DNA of 47,699 nucleotides from CAYVTV01 sp964526475. GTDB taxonomy: Bacteria; Bacteroidota; Bacteroidia; Bacteroidales; GCA-2748055. Below the pieces are notes generated by a model that saw only the letters and a program-made list of their open reading frames with translations, searched no databases and was not told the DNA's origin. The stretch lies in contig CAZGKF010000021.1 in NCBI GenBank assembly GCA_964526475.1, forward strand, positions 1 through 47,699, read 5' to 3'. Shown one piece after another: positions 1-8,241 of the stretch; position 1 is the stretch's first letter; each line of letters opens with the position of its first letter. The position numbers and the translations under genes are program-made.

Positions 1-100
1 TCAAAAATCATAAACCTGTTTTGTCATTTGTATATTGAAATTTATTTGTTATTTGAATTTTGAGATTTGTTATTTGTTTGGTTCTGGCTTGTCCACGTTA
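1..100. other. T-rich low-complexity intergenic DNA
   Basis: The stretch is dominated by repeated TTTG and TTATTTG words and has no open frame. It lies beyond the terminator of the glutamine synthetase gene. Nothing functional is recognised in it. Confidence 0.4.
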
Positions 101-147
101 GGGAGAAAAGAAAAGAGGCCGACTCAAAACTTAAATGAGACGGCCTC
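101..147 (-). terminator. Rho-independent terminator of glutamine synthetase
   Basis: GAGGCCGACTCA (115-126) pairs with TGAGACGGCCTC (136-147) with one mismatch, giving a 12-bp GC-rich stem with a 9-nt loop. Read on the minus strand, the stem is followed by TTTTCTTTTCTCCC. It sits 23 bp past the glutamine synthetase stop codon, in the right orientation to end that transcript. Confidence 0.88.
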
Positions 148-170
148 TGTATTCTGGATAATGATAATTT

Positions 171-2360
171 TTAACTGGTAAACAAAAGTTCCCGGTATTT
201 GGGTAATGGCCACATTTCATTATCTACAATTAGTTCCAGCTTATCGACGTGATAACGGATATCATCCAGGTAAGGATAAATCATTTTTGAATAGGCATCA
301 GCTTTCTCGCGAACATCCGATATTTTATTTGCTTTCTTTCTTTCTTCGACCATTTCCTTTACCTTTGCCTTAACATAGGAAATATGGCCCGAAACCTCTT
401 TTATAAGGGCCAGCCTTGCACCAGCGAGCTCTTTATATTCATCAGGTTCAAACAGTGTCTTCAGTCCGGTCACATTTTCAACAAGCATTGTCTGGTATTT
501 GATGGCTATCGGCACAATGTGATTTAAAACCAGATCACCAAGAACTCTTGATTCAATCTGAATTCTTTTTGTAAATACTTCAAGCCGCACTTCAGTTCTG
601 GCATGAAGTTCTCTTTGAGAGAATACTCCCTGGCGTTCAAACATATCCATGAATTCCTTTCGCAGATATGCATCGAAAGATTCAGGAACATCATTAATAT
701 TATTCAAACCTCTTTTAGCAGCTTCTTTTTTCCAGTCATCACAATAATTATTTCCATCAAAGTGTATTTTTTTTGAATCTATAATATTTTTTCTGATCAC
801 CTGAAAAATAGCTTCATCCTTTTTAACACCTTTGTTAATAAGAACATCAACATCTTTTTTGAAAGTTGTCAGTTGATCTGCTACTGCAGAATTCAACGCG
901 ATCATTGCAGCAGCACAGTTGGCACTGGAGCCTACAGCACGAAATTCAAACCTGTTACCAGTGAAAGCAAATGGTGAAGTACGGTTTCTGTCGGTATTAT
1001 CAAGTAATATCTCAGGTATTTTCCCGATATTTAATTTAAGCTCTGTTTTCTGATCGGGTGACATCTTTTTGGATGATACCTTATTTGTAATCTCTTCAAG
1101 CATCTCAGTAATCTGTGAACCAAGAAATGCAGAAATGATAGCAGGAGGAGCTTCATTTGCCCCCAGACGGTGCATATTACCGGCAGAACTGATACTCGCC
1201 CTGAGTAAATCAGCATATTTATAAACTGCAGTAATAGTATTTACCAGGAAAGTGAGAAACTGCAAGTTTGATTTTGGATTTTTACCGGGGGAAAGCAGAT
1301 TAACACCTGTATTTGTAGAAAGTGACCAGTTATTATGTTTACCTGAGCCATTTATGCCGGCAAAAGGTTTTTCATGAAATAAAACAACAAAATGATGTTT
1401 ACGGGCAATTTTCCTGGCAAGATCCATAATCAGAAGATTGTGATCAACAGCAAGGTTACACTCTTCATAAACGGGAGCACACTCAAACTGATTAGGAGCA
1501 ACCTCATTGTGCCTGGTCTTTACAGGAATCCCTAATTTATATGCTTCAATCTCTAAGTCATGCATAAAAGCAAGCACTCTTTCAGGTATGGAAGAAAAAT
1601 AATGGTCTTCCAGTTGCTGGTCTTTTGCTGAGGAATGACCTAAAAGCGTTCTTCCGGTAAGCGAAAGATCAGGTCGTGCATTAAAAAGGGCGGAATCAAT
1701 GAGAAAATATTCCTGTTCCCATCCTAAATTTGAATTAACTTTAGTAACATTTTTATCAAAAAACTGGCAAACTTCAGTTGCTGCCTTATCTACCGCAGCC
1801 AGAGCTTTAAGCAAGGGCATCTTATGATCGAGTGCATCCCCTGTGTAAGAAACAAAAATAGTAGGAATACACAATGTATTTTTGATTATAAATGCAGGCG
1901 ATGAAGGATCCCATGCAGTATAACCACGAGCTTCAAAAGTATTTCTTAACCCGCCGCTCGGAAAGGAGGATGCATCAGGCTCCTGCTGTGCGAGAAGTTT
2001 ACCGGAAAAATTTTCAACTACACCTCCGTAAGGTGCGTGTTCAATAAATGCATCATGTTTTTCAGCTGTACCATCAGTAAGGGGATGAAACCAATGCGTG
2101 TAATGAGTTACTCCATATTCCATCGCCCATGCTTTCATTGCTGATGCTACCTGATCTGCAATCTTACGATCAATGCGAACTCCTTTCTCAACAGCCTCCA
2201 TAACTTTACCATACGCATCCTTTGAAAGATATTTACTCATTTTCTCATAATCAAATACATTGCAAGCATAATAATCCGAAACTTTTCCCGAAGGAGCCTT
2301 TACTTCAAGCGCCTGACGGGAAAAAACCTCGTTTATTGCAGAAAACCGAATATGTGCCAT
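171..2360 (-). CDS. glnN: Glutamine synthetase type III
   Basis: It makes glutamine from glutamate, ammonia and ATP in the cytoplasm and is the ammonia-assimilating enzyme typical of Bacteroidota. The 729-residue length fits GSIII, not the ~450-residue GSI. Visible motifs are the metal-binding WEQEYFLID (214-222), the glutamate-site region KTRHNEVAPNQFE (281-293) and the ATP-site loop GINGSGKHNNWS (335-346). A C-terminal helical region follows from about residue 580. The gene stands alone, with its own terminator just downstream and a TACTTTTG -7-like element about 40 bp before the start, so it is probably monocistronic. Nothing in the protein looks damaged. Confidence 0.97.
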   Translation of the reverse strand: MAHIRFSAINEVFSRQALEVKAPSGKVSDYYACNVFDYEKMSKYLSKDAYGKVMEAVEKGVRIDRKIADQVASAMKAWAMEYGVTHYTHWFHPLTDGTAEKHDAFIEHAPYGGVVENFSGKLLAQQEPDASSFPSGGLRNTFEARGYTAWDPSSPAFIIKNTLCIPTIFVSYTGDALDHKMPLLKALAAVDKAATEVCQFFDKNVTKVNSNLGWEQEYFLIDSALFNARPDLSLTGRTLLGHSSAKDQQLEDHYFSSIPERVLAFMHDLEIEAYKLGIPVKTRHNEVAPNQFECAPVYEECNLAVDHNLLIMDLARKIARKHHFVVLFHEKPFAGINGSGKHNNWSLSTNTGVNLLSPGKNPKSNLQFLTFLVNTITAVYKYADLLRASISSAGNMHRLGANEAPPAIISAFLGSQITEMLEEITNKVSSKKMSPDQKTELKLNIGKIPEILLDNTDRNRTSPFAFTGNRFEFRAVGSSANCAAAMIALNSAVADQLTTFKKDVDVLINKGVKKDEAIFQVIRKNIIDSKKIHFDGNNYCDDWKKEAAKRGLNNINDVPESFDAYLRKEFMDMFERQGVFSQRELHARTEVRLEVFTKRIQIESRVLGDLVLNHIVPIAIKYQTMLVENVTGLKTLFEPDEYKELAGARLALIKEVSGHISYVKAKVKEMVEERKKANKISDVREKADAYSKMIYPYLDDIRYHVDKLELIVDNEMWPLPKYRELLFTS

Positions 2361-2831
2361 AATTTTAAATTTTAAATGATTAATTTAGGGTATATCACTA
2401 CAAAAGTATGTATATTTTCATTTATATCCTATTTTTTTATATATTTTATTTTATTTTATTTATATTTATTTGTTTTTACCCCTATTTTTTTAAGGTATGC
2501 TTAATTTATGTTAACATTCTATAAACATTCACATAATTTCTTTATTGAGTCTAATCCGAAAAGTAAATTCACCCTCTAAATCTAAAAAAGGCTTTAAACA
2601 AGAATTATAAACTTCTGAATTCTGCATTCTTCTGTTCCTTGTTCTGCCTTCCACTTCTGAATTCTGCTTATGCATTTCCGGCCAGCTTAATCATTATCAT
2701 CCCATAAATAACGTGGGGCGTAATTATACCATATAGTTTTAATAACTGGTTGTTCCGGGAATTTAATGGAAATCACAGCGAGGGAGGGGATAGTTGGCAA
2801 AGAGGAGGGAGCAAAGTTGGATTCTTTTTTT
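2361..2831. other. Gene-free intergenic stretch
   Basis: This 471-bp gap separates two minus-strand genes. Its left part (2415-2500) is extremely AT-rich and could act as an upstream promoter region for glutamine synthetase. ACTTCTGAATTCTGC occurs twice (near 2611 and 2653) in a TTCTG-rich low-complexity patch. The right part, next to the DUF3109 stop, holds a purine-rich segment (2765-2820). No reading frame or known RNA is recognised. Confidence 0.5.
2401..2408 (-). promoter_or_regulatory. Possible -7 element of glutamine synthetase promoter
   Basis: On the minus strand this reads TACTTTTG, matching the Bacteroidota -7 consensus TAnnTTTG, 41 bp before the start codon. No clear -33 TTTG was found at the usual distance, so the call rests on the -7 match alone. 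Confidence 0.4.
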
Positions 2832-3413
2832 TCATGGTTCAACGCTGTCAGTACCTATATCTTTATAAGCATGTTCCATTTCCTTGTAAAATAATTCCCC
2901 CCACATTCTAACAATTGGCTCCTTAAGAAAACGAAACACAGGCACTTTCTTTTTTTTTCCAAGTTCAACTGCAGGATTGCATATATGCCATCTATGAAAA
3001 TTAAGAACAGTGTATTCACCCGTTTTACTTACCCTTAACGGATACAAATGGCAGGAGATTGGTTTTCTGAAATCTGTTGCTTTATCTAAATATGCGATTT
3101 CAATTCCGCATCTGGCTATACCTTTCCGGAAAACACAATAAGCACACTCATTCTCTTCAATAAGAGGCGTTACTTTTTCTCCTTCATCATCTTCCACCCA
3201 GGCACCTTTACTTTTTATTGTTTCGGCTCCTTTCTTATCCAGGCATTTAATGATTTTTCTTATTTCCTTTTCGAGTAATATTGTTTCAAAATCCTCCAAA
3301 GGAGCTCCGGCATCTCCATATATGCAACAATTACCAAAACAATTTGGGAGATCGCATACAAAATAATTCTTAAAAAGTTCCAGGCTTATTATTTTGTCAT
3401 CAATCTGAATCAT
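2832..3413 (-). CDS. DUF3109 family cysteine-cluster protein
   Basis: A 193-residue soluble protein of the DUF3109 family, common in Bacteroidota and of unknown function. It has an ordered set of cysteines resembling the YkgJ-type metal-binding cluster: C20, C25, C29, C30, then C90, C93, C102, then C121 in the motif CHLYPLR, and C145. This spacing suggests a bound zinc or iron-sulfur centre, but that is inference. No signal peptide is present. It has its own promoter-like sequence immediately upstream and is transcribed away from the TPR gene. The family assignment is firm; the biochemical role is not known. Confidence 0.85.
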   Translation of the reverse strand: MIQIDDKIISLELFKNYFVCDLPNCFGNCCIYGDAGAPLEDFETILLEKEIRKIIKCLDKKGAETIKSKGAWVEDDEGEKVTPLIEENECAYCVFRKGIARCGIEIAYLDKATDFRKPISCHLYPLRVSKTGEYTVLNFHRWHICNPAVELGKKKKVPVFRFLKEPIVRMWGELFYKEMEHAYKDIGTDSVEP

Positions 3414-3428
3414 ATATTTTTAAAAAAG

Positions 3429-3457
3429 CAAAGATATAGTTTATTTGTTGACTGCAA
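3429..3457 (-). promoter_or_regulatory. Promoter of DUF3109 gene
   Basis: On the minus strand, TTG (3455-3457) is followed after 18 bp by TATCTTTG (3429-3436), a match to the Bacteroidota -33/-7 pattern. It ends 16 bp before the start codon. Confidence 0.55.
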
Positions 3458-3481
3458 CATTTAAAGAAAGATGCTCAAAAC

Positions 3482-3511
3482 TTGTCATTCCATACCTTTT
3501 TGGTAATTTTG
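3482..3511 (+). promoter_or_regulatory. Promoter of TPR protein gene
   Basis: TTG (3482-3484), 19 bp, then TAATTTTG (3504-3511) fits the Bacteroidota consensus. The start codon follows 24 bp later at 3535. Confidence 0.55.
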
Positions 3512-3534
3512 CATGTTATTGAAATGTTTGTTCG

Positions 3535-4644
3535 ATGTCTAAAATATTTGTATTTCTGGTATTTCCTCTTTTCTTTTTCTCCCATAAATCCGGAGCACAA
3601 TATAACATCTTAGACAGTACGGTTATCATTACGGAGATCAGAAGAAGCCTGAACAGCACTTACAATTATCAGTTTGAAGATGCCAGAAATAGTCTGGAAA
3701 AAGTAAAAAAGATGGCTCCAAACCATCCTTCCTCCTTTTTTCTTGAAGCACTTATTATTTATTGGGAGAATTATCCCTTAACGCTGGACAACCGAAATTC
3801 AGAAAGGTTTCTTTCTCTTGTCGAAGAATCAGTTACAAAATCTGAGATTATTATTGCAAATGATCCCGAAAATACTGAAGCGATTTTCTTTGATCTGTTC
3901 GGCAGGGCCTTTTATGTAATGCATTGGGCAGATAACGGCAAACCAGCTAAGGTTTTTCCGCATTTGAACAGATTATACCGGCAAACGTTAAAAGGCTTTG
4001 AACTTCAGGAAAAACTAAATGAGTTCAGTTTCACCACCGGTTTGTATAATTACTATATTATTGCTTACCCCGAGAAGAATAAATCGTATAAGGCTATTGC
4101 ATTATTGTTCCACAAAGGTGATAAAGAATATGGCATTTCACAATTGGAATATTGCGCTGAAAATACATTATTTCTGAGAGTTGAAGCAAAATTTTTTCTT
4201 ACTCTGATATATCTTAATTACGAAAATGATAAAGAAAGAGCTTCTTATTATGCCTCGGAACTTTACAGGGAATTCCCGAATAACACTTATTATAGAGGAC
4301 TCTACGCCCTAATTCTGATGCTGAACAATAAATTCTCTTTAGCTGATGTTCTGTTAATGCGTCTTGAGAATGCTGAAGATGATTTTTCAATAATGCAGGG
4401 ACACATCTTACGTGGCTATTATCTGGAAAAATTGAATAGAAACTGGGAGGGAGCTTTGATGGAATATAAAAAAGGATTGGAGATTTCCCTGACATACGGT
4501 GATATTACCAGTTATTTAAACGCATTCACATATATGGGAATGGGGAGATGTAATTATAAAATGAAAAATATCCATGAGGCTGGTAAGAATTTCAGAATAG
4601 CAAGAAGTTTAACATCTTATGATTATATCCTGAATGATAAATAA
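3535..4644 (+). CDS. Secreted tetratricopeptide-repeat protein
   Basis: A 369-residue protein that begins with a hydrophobic signal sequence (about 1-21, ending ...KSGAQ), so it is probably periplasmic or surface-anchored. The rest is helical and reads as degenerate TPR units: an early one near 40-75 (ARNSLEKVKKMAPNHPSSFF), later ones near 215-270 and 300-360 (WEGALMEYKKGLEISLTYGD). TPR proteins act as protein-binding scaffolds; no enzymatic motif is visible. It has its own promoter. The 58-codon ORF downstream is on the same strand 51 bp later. The specific partner cannot be told from sequence. Confidence 0.8.
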   Translation: MSKIFVFLVFPLFFFSHKSGAQYNILDSTVIITEIRRSLNSTYNYQFEDARNSLEKVKKMAPNHPSSFFLEALIIYWENYPLTLDNRNSERFLSLVEESVTKSEIIIANDPENTEAIFFDLFGRAFYVMHWADNGKPAKVFPHLNRLYRQTLKGFELQEKLNEFSFTTGLYNYYIIAYPEKNKSYKAIALLFHKGDKEYGISQLEYCAENTLFLRVEAKFFLTLIYLNYENDKERASYYASELYREFPNNTYYRGLYALILMLNNKFSLADVLLMRLENAEDDFSIMQGHILRGYYLEKLNRNWEGALMEYKKGLEISLTYGDITSYLNAFTYMGMGRCNYKMKNIHEAGKNFRIARSLTSYDYILNDK

Positions 4645-4695
4645 ACTTTATTCACTACTTTCTGTTTAAATCTAAACCACATATCAATTATCAGG

Positions 4696-4872
4696 ATGTC
4701 GTTCGATAACACACCAGAATCACTAAGGTTAAAATATCTATATCGTAAACTTATTCAACGGGGAAGAATAAAATTGCCTCATTATGCTGCGGCTAAACTG
4801 ATAGGGCCCGATTGTGCTTATCATCTTTATTCATCATATAAAGAAAAAGATAACAAGAAAAAAAAACCATGA
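4696..4872 (+). CDS. Small basic hypothetical protein (58 aa)
   Basis: ATG at 4696 has a possible ribosome-binding AGGA directly before it and reads to TGA at 4870-4872. The product is a basic, soluble peptide with no signal or membrane segment; its N-terminal half (ESLRLKYLYRKLIQRGRIK) could form an amphipathic helix, and it ends in a lysine run. I do not recognise the family. It follows the TPR gene by 51 bp on the same strand, so the two may be co-transcribed. Codon use resembles its neighbours, which favours a real gene. Confidence 0.5.
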   Translation: MSFDNTPESLRLKYLYRKLIQRGRIKLPHYAAAKLIGPDCAYHLYSSYKEKDNKKKKP

Positions 4873-4887
4873 AAGATTATTAGTTAC

Positions 4888-4903
4888 TAAAGTTTCGCAC
4901 ATG
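4888..4903 (+). repeat. Dispersed repeat, short copy (TAAAGTTTCGCACATG)
   Basis: It matches, with one base change, the first 16 bases of the repeat found intact at 27403-27436 and 47601-47634; a further short copy is at 30893. It lies 16 bp past the stop of the 58-codon ORF. Confidence 0.55.
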
Positions 4904-4927
4904 TATATTTCATGCACATAATAATAT

Positions 4928-5017
4928 AACCGCTTGTGCGGTTTAATGACATGTAATCGTTTAGCGACACAACCCGGAGGGTTGAAATATCCGTGGATAT
5001 GGAAGTTCATCCCTTCC
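4928..5017. repeat. Run of four short hairpins
   Basis: The gene-free stretch 4873-5194 contains four consecutive inverted repeats: AACCGC/GCGGTT (4928-4943), CAACCC/GGGTTG (4970-4984), ATATCC/GGATAT (4987-5000) and GGAAG/CTTCC (5001-5017). Such clusters resemble REP-like extragenic palindromes. They lie between two plus-strand genes and lack a U-run, so they do not look like a standard terminator. The rest of the gap, up to the ddl start, shows only a TAAGTTTG -7-like match at 5124-5131. Confidence 0.6.
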
Positions 5018-5194
5018 AGGCATTGCCGTCAACTTAAGAAGATTGTTTAAGATATTTTTATTGCTTAGATACTGAGAAATCAGCTTTGTTTTTATTGCAA
5101 AAGAATATACTTTTATATAAGTATAAGTTTGTAAAAAATATTATTTCAGTTAGCCGGCATTCGTATTCTTAATATTTCCCTATCATATAAAATT

Positions 5195-6175
5195 ATGAAA
5201 AAACATATTGCAATACTTGGAGGAGGAAATTCTTCTGAATATGAAATTTCCATAAAAAGTGCTGAACAGATTATTAATTATATCGACCGAAAAAAGTATG
5301 TGCCATATGCTGTAACAGTGAAGGATATGGAATGGGTAGCAATAACTGAAAGCGGGTCTGTGAAAACAGTTGACCTGAATGATTTTAGTATTAAAGTAAA
5401 AGGGGAAAAGATAAGATTTGAATATGCATTTATTATCATCCATGGAGACCCTGGGGAAAACGGTAAGATCCAGGCATACCTGGATCTGCAGAAAATACCC
5501 TATAATACATCAGGAGTTCTCTTCTCAGCGCTTTCCTTTAATAAATATGCATGCAAAATGTATCTCAGAAATTTTGGTGTAATAACAGCAGAAGCAGTTC
5601 TTATCAGCAAAATGCATACATTCTCTACTGAAAAAATAATTGAAACTGTTGGTTTACCATGTTTTGTAAAACCTAATAATGGGGGATCAAGCTTTGGCGT
5701 TTCCAGGGTTAACCATCCCGAGGATATTAAAGAAGCTGTGGATTTGGCCTTTAATGAAGATCAGGAAGTAATGATAGAATCGTATATTAAAGGCACTGAA
5801 CTAAGCTGTGGTTTATTAAAGACCAAAGAAGAAGAAATTATTTTCCCGGTTACCGAGATAATAACAAAAAATGATTTTTTTGATTATGAAGCAAAATATA
5901 AGGAAGGTTTTTCGGAAGAGATAACTCCTGCAGCCGTATCCGACAAGGTTCAGAAGCGATGCCAGACAATTGCTTCGGAAATTTATGACCACCTCCATTG
6001 CAGGGGCTTAGTCAGGGCAGATTTCATCCTCAGGGGTAATCAGTTATATTTTCTTGAGTTAAACTCGGTTCCCGGAATGAGCAGGGAGAGTATTATTCCA
6101 AAACAAATTCGCACAATGGGTTTTAAGCTTGAGGATATTATTGATAAGGTTATAACCGACACTTTAATTAAGTAA
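5195..6175 (+). CDS. ddl: D-alanine--D-alanine ligase
   Basis: It joins two D-alanines using ATP to make the dipeptide for peptidoglycan precursors, in the cytoplasm. The 326-residue protein has the ATP-grasp fold: N-terminal GGGNSSEYEIS, HGDPGENGKIQ near residue 87, the ATP-binding KPNNGGSSFGVS near 160, DYEAKY before the omega loop, and C-terminal ELNSVPGMSRES. The tyrosine of EAKY that marks D-Ala-D-Ala rather than D-Ala-D-lactate specificity is kept. The signatures deviate slightly from the usual forms (HGDPGENG, ELNSVPGMS), as often seen in Bacteroidota. Its stop is one base from the convergent biotin-carrier gene, leaving no room for a terminator. Confidence 0.93.
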   Translation: MKKHIAILGGGNSSEYEISIKSAEQIINYIDRKKYVPYAVTVKDMEWVAITESGSVKTVDLNDFSIKVKGEKIRFEYAFIIIHGDPGENGKIQAYLDLQKIPYNTSGVLFSALSFNKYACKMYLRNFGVITAEAVLISKMHTFSTEKIIETVGLPCFVKPNNGGSSFGVSRVNHPEDIKEAVDLAFNEDQEVMIESYIKGTELSCGLLKTKEEEIIFPVTEIITKNDFFDYEAKYKEGFSEEITPAAVSDKVQKRCQTIASEIYDHLHCRGLVRADFILRGNQLYFLELNSVPGMSRESIIPKQIRTMGFKLEDIIDKVITDTLIK

Positions 6176-6176
6176 A

Positions 6177-6716
6177 CTAAACTTTTTCTATTTCCAGCAT
6201 CACATCATCCTTCATAACAGAATCATTAGTCTTAATATTAATTTTTCTTACTTTTCCCGTAACATGGGATAGTATTTCATTTTGCATCTTCATGGCTTCA
6301 AGGATAATAACAGCCTCTCCCTGTTTTATTTCAGAATTCTCCTCCACCATAATGTCCAGAATTTTCCCTGGCATTGGAGCATTCAGCCTTTCAATCTTTG
6401 AAGAGCTGCCATTTTTTAACAGATACTTACGTCTTTTATACGACAGAGGAGTTTCAATACTAAAGGAATACCAAACTCCATTGATCATGATGGTATAACT
6501 GTTTTGATTTTTTTCCAGAATATCAACCTGGTATTTTTTCTTCTTCCAGAAAATATAGTTGAATCCATCAGGATCTTCCACAATACACAAATCAAGTCTT
6601 TTACCCTTTACCCGAGGCTTTTCATCGAGTGGGTTAATAATCTCAAATTTCCTGTTACTGCAAGAACTGCAGGCAATATATTTATCCTTCTTTGATTTGG
6701 GATTTCTGTCTATCAT
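6177..6716 (-). CDS. Biotin carboxyl carrier protein of acyl-CoA carboxylase
   Basis: This small subunit carries the biotin that shuttles CO2 between the two catalytic subunits encoded upstream. The C-terminal ~70 residues form a biotinyl domain with the canonical EAMKMQN motif; K143 is the expected biotin attachment site. APMPGKI at 113-119 starts the domain. The N-terminal ~100 residues are not biotinyl; they include a CxxC pair (C17, C20) and probably form the connector to the carboxylase subunits. It is the third gene of the operon, starting 10 bp after the biotin carboxylase stop. Length (179 aa) is normal for the stand-alone carrier of this enzyme type. Confidence 0.9.
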   Translation of the reverse strand: MIDRNPKSKKDKYIACSSCSNRKFEIINPLDEKPRVKGKRLDLCIVEDPDGFNYIFWKKKKYQVDILEKNQNSYTIMINGVWYSFSIETPLSYKRRKYLLKNGSSSKIERLNAPMPGKILDIMVEENSEIKQGEAVIILEAMKMQNEILSHVTGKVRKINIKTNDSVMKDDVMLEIEKV

Positions 6717-6726
6717 ATTATCAGTA

Positions 6727-8232
6727 TTAAATTGATTTCAGTCGCTTTGTCATTACCCAGGGAGCCATTGTTTTTCCTTTTTCGAAATTTACCTGCTTCA
6801 GTTCATCACTTCTCAGCTCACGCACATAATCGAATGTAGCAAAGAAAGCGGCCAGCATTTCCTCCTCAGGGTCTTCCTGGTAATGCATTTTCATTTCTTT
6901 TGTAAGGAAGGAGGTATCATACAGACCCTTTCTGAAATTTTTATTCGCTATTACAGCTCTGCAAAATGGAGTTGTAGTCTTAAGTCCTTTGATCCATAAT
7001 TTTTTCAATGCGTTAGATGCATATAACAAAGCTTTTTCCCTGTTCTCTCCGTGAATGATAAGTTTGGCTATCATTGAATCGAAATAAGGTGTTACAACAG
7101 AACCTGTCTGCACCCCTGTATCTATCCGAATATTTTTACTTTTGGGGAAGGAAATTTTTTCAATAATACCAAGGCTGGGAGAAAATCCTGCCTGCACATC
7201 TTCAGCATTTATACGAAATTCAATTGCACAGCCATTAAATGACACATCTTCCTGTTTTACAGGTAATTTCTCACCTTCTGCTACTTTTAACTGCCATTCA
7301 ATAAGATCATAACCGGTTACCATTTCAGTTACAGGATGTTCAACCTGTATTCTTGTATTCATTTCCATGAAGAAGAAATTATTTTTGTCATCCAGAAGAA
7401 ACTCAACAGTGCCGGCACTATAATAACCAACAGAATGTGCAATATTTACAGCAGCTTCGCCCATTATATTCCTCAAGTGTTCAGTCAAAGCAGGCGAAGG
7501 TGATTCTTCAATAAGTTTCTGATGCTTACGTTGAACAGAACATTCGCGTTCCCCAAGGTGAATAATATTTCCATGCTTATCCCCGAATATCTGGAATTCT
7601 ATATGTCTGGGGTTCCTTACATATTTTTCAATAAACAATGAGCGGTCATTAAATGCTTTTTCAGATTCAGAAGCGGCCATTTTGAACATTTTTTCCATCT
7701 CAGAATCTTTTTCAACCACTCTCATTCCTCTCCCACCTCCTCCGGCTGCTGCCTTAAGGATAACCGGGTAGCCTATCATAGATGCAATCTCTTTTGCTTC
7801 GGAAGTGCTTGTAACATTCCCCAGACTACCCTGTAAAAGTGGAACATTTGACTTCCTGGCAAGTTGTTTTGCAATAGTTTTATTACCCATTTTAAAAATT
7901 GCTTCCGCAGAGGGTCCTACAAATAGAATATTATTTTCCTTGCAACATGCTGCAAAAAAAGAACTTTCAGCGAGAAAGCCATACCCGGGATGAATAGCAT
8001 CAATCTTATTCTTAATGGCAACCTCAATAAGTTTTTCAACATCAAGAAAAATAGTAATATCATCATCAGATTCGGAAAAATCAACAATCTTATCAGCATG
8101 TGTCAGATACCAGGCATTTGGCTCTCTGGGAGTCTTAATGGCCCAGGTTTCAATTCCCATTCTTGATGCAGTATTCATTATTCTTACGGCAATCTCTCCC
8201 CTGTTTGCAATTAAAAGCCTTTCTATTTTCAT
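6727..8232 (-). CDS. accC: Biotin carboxylase subunit (ATP-grasp)
   Basis: It carboxylates the carrier's biotin using ATP and bicarbonate. The 501-residue protein has the N-terminal biotin carboxylase domain (NRGEIAVRI at 10-18), the ATP-grasp domain with K160 and the glycine loop GGGGRGM (164-170), RECSVQRKHQKLIEESP (229-245), and the catalytic EMNTRIQVEHPVTE (290-303). The C-terminal domain runs to about 445, followed by a ~55-residue extension (EDPEEEMLAAFFATFDY...) seen in acyl-CoA rather than acetyl-CoA carboxylases. Residues 33-43 (KTPREPNAWYL) replace the usual sequence after the first strand. It is the middle gene of the operon. Confidence 0.93.
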   Translation of the reverse strand: MKIERLLIANRGEIAVRIMNTASRMGIETWAIKTPREPNAWYLTHADKIVDFSESDDDITIFLDVEKLIEVAIKNKIDAIHPGYGFLAESSFFAACCKENNILFVGPSAEAIFKMGNKTIAKQLARKSNVPLLQGSLGNVTSTSEAKEIASMIGYPVILKAAAGGGGRGMRVVEKDSEMEKMFKMAASESEKAFNDRSLFIEKYVRNPRHIEFQIFGDKHGNIIHLGERECSVQRKHQKLIEESPSPALTEHLRNIMGEAAVNIAHSVGYYSAGTVEFLLDDKNNFFFMEMNTRIQVEHPVTEMVTGYDLIEWQLKVAEGEKLPVKQEDVSFNGCAIEFRINAEDVQAGFSPSLGIIEKISFPKSKNIRIDTGVQTGSVVTPYFDSMIAKLIIHGENREKALLYASNALKKLWIKGLKTTTPFCRAVIANKNFRKGLYDTSFLTKEMKMHYQEDPEEEMLAAFFATFDYVRELRSDELKQVNFEKGKTMAPWVMTKRLKSI

Positions 8233-8241
8233 ATAAAAATA

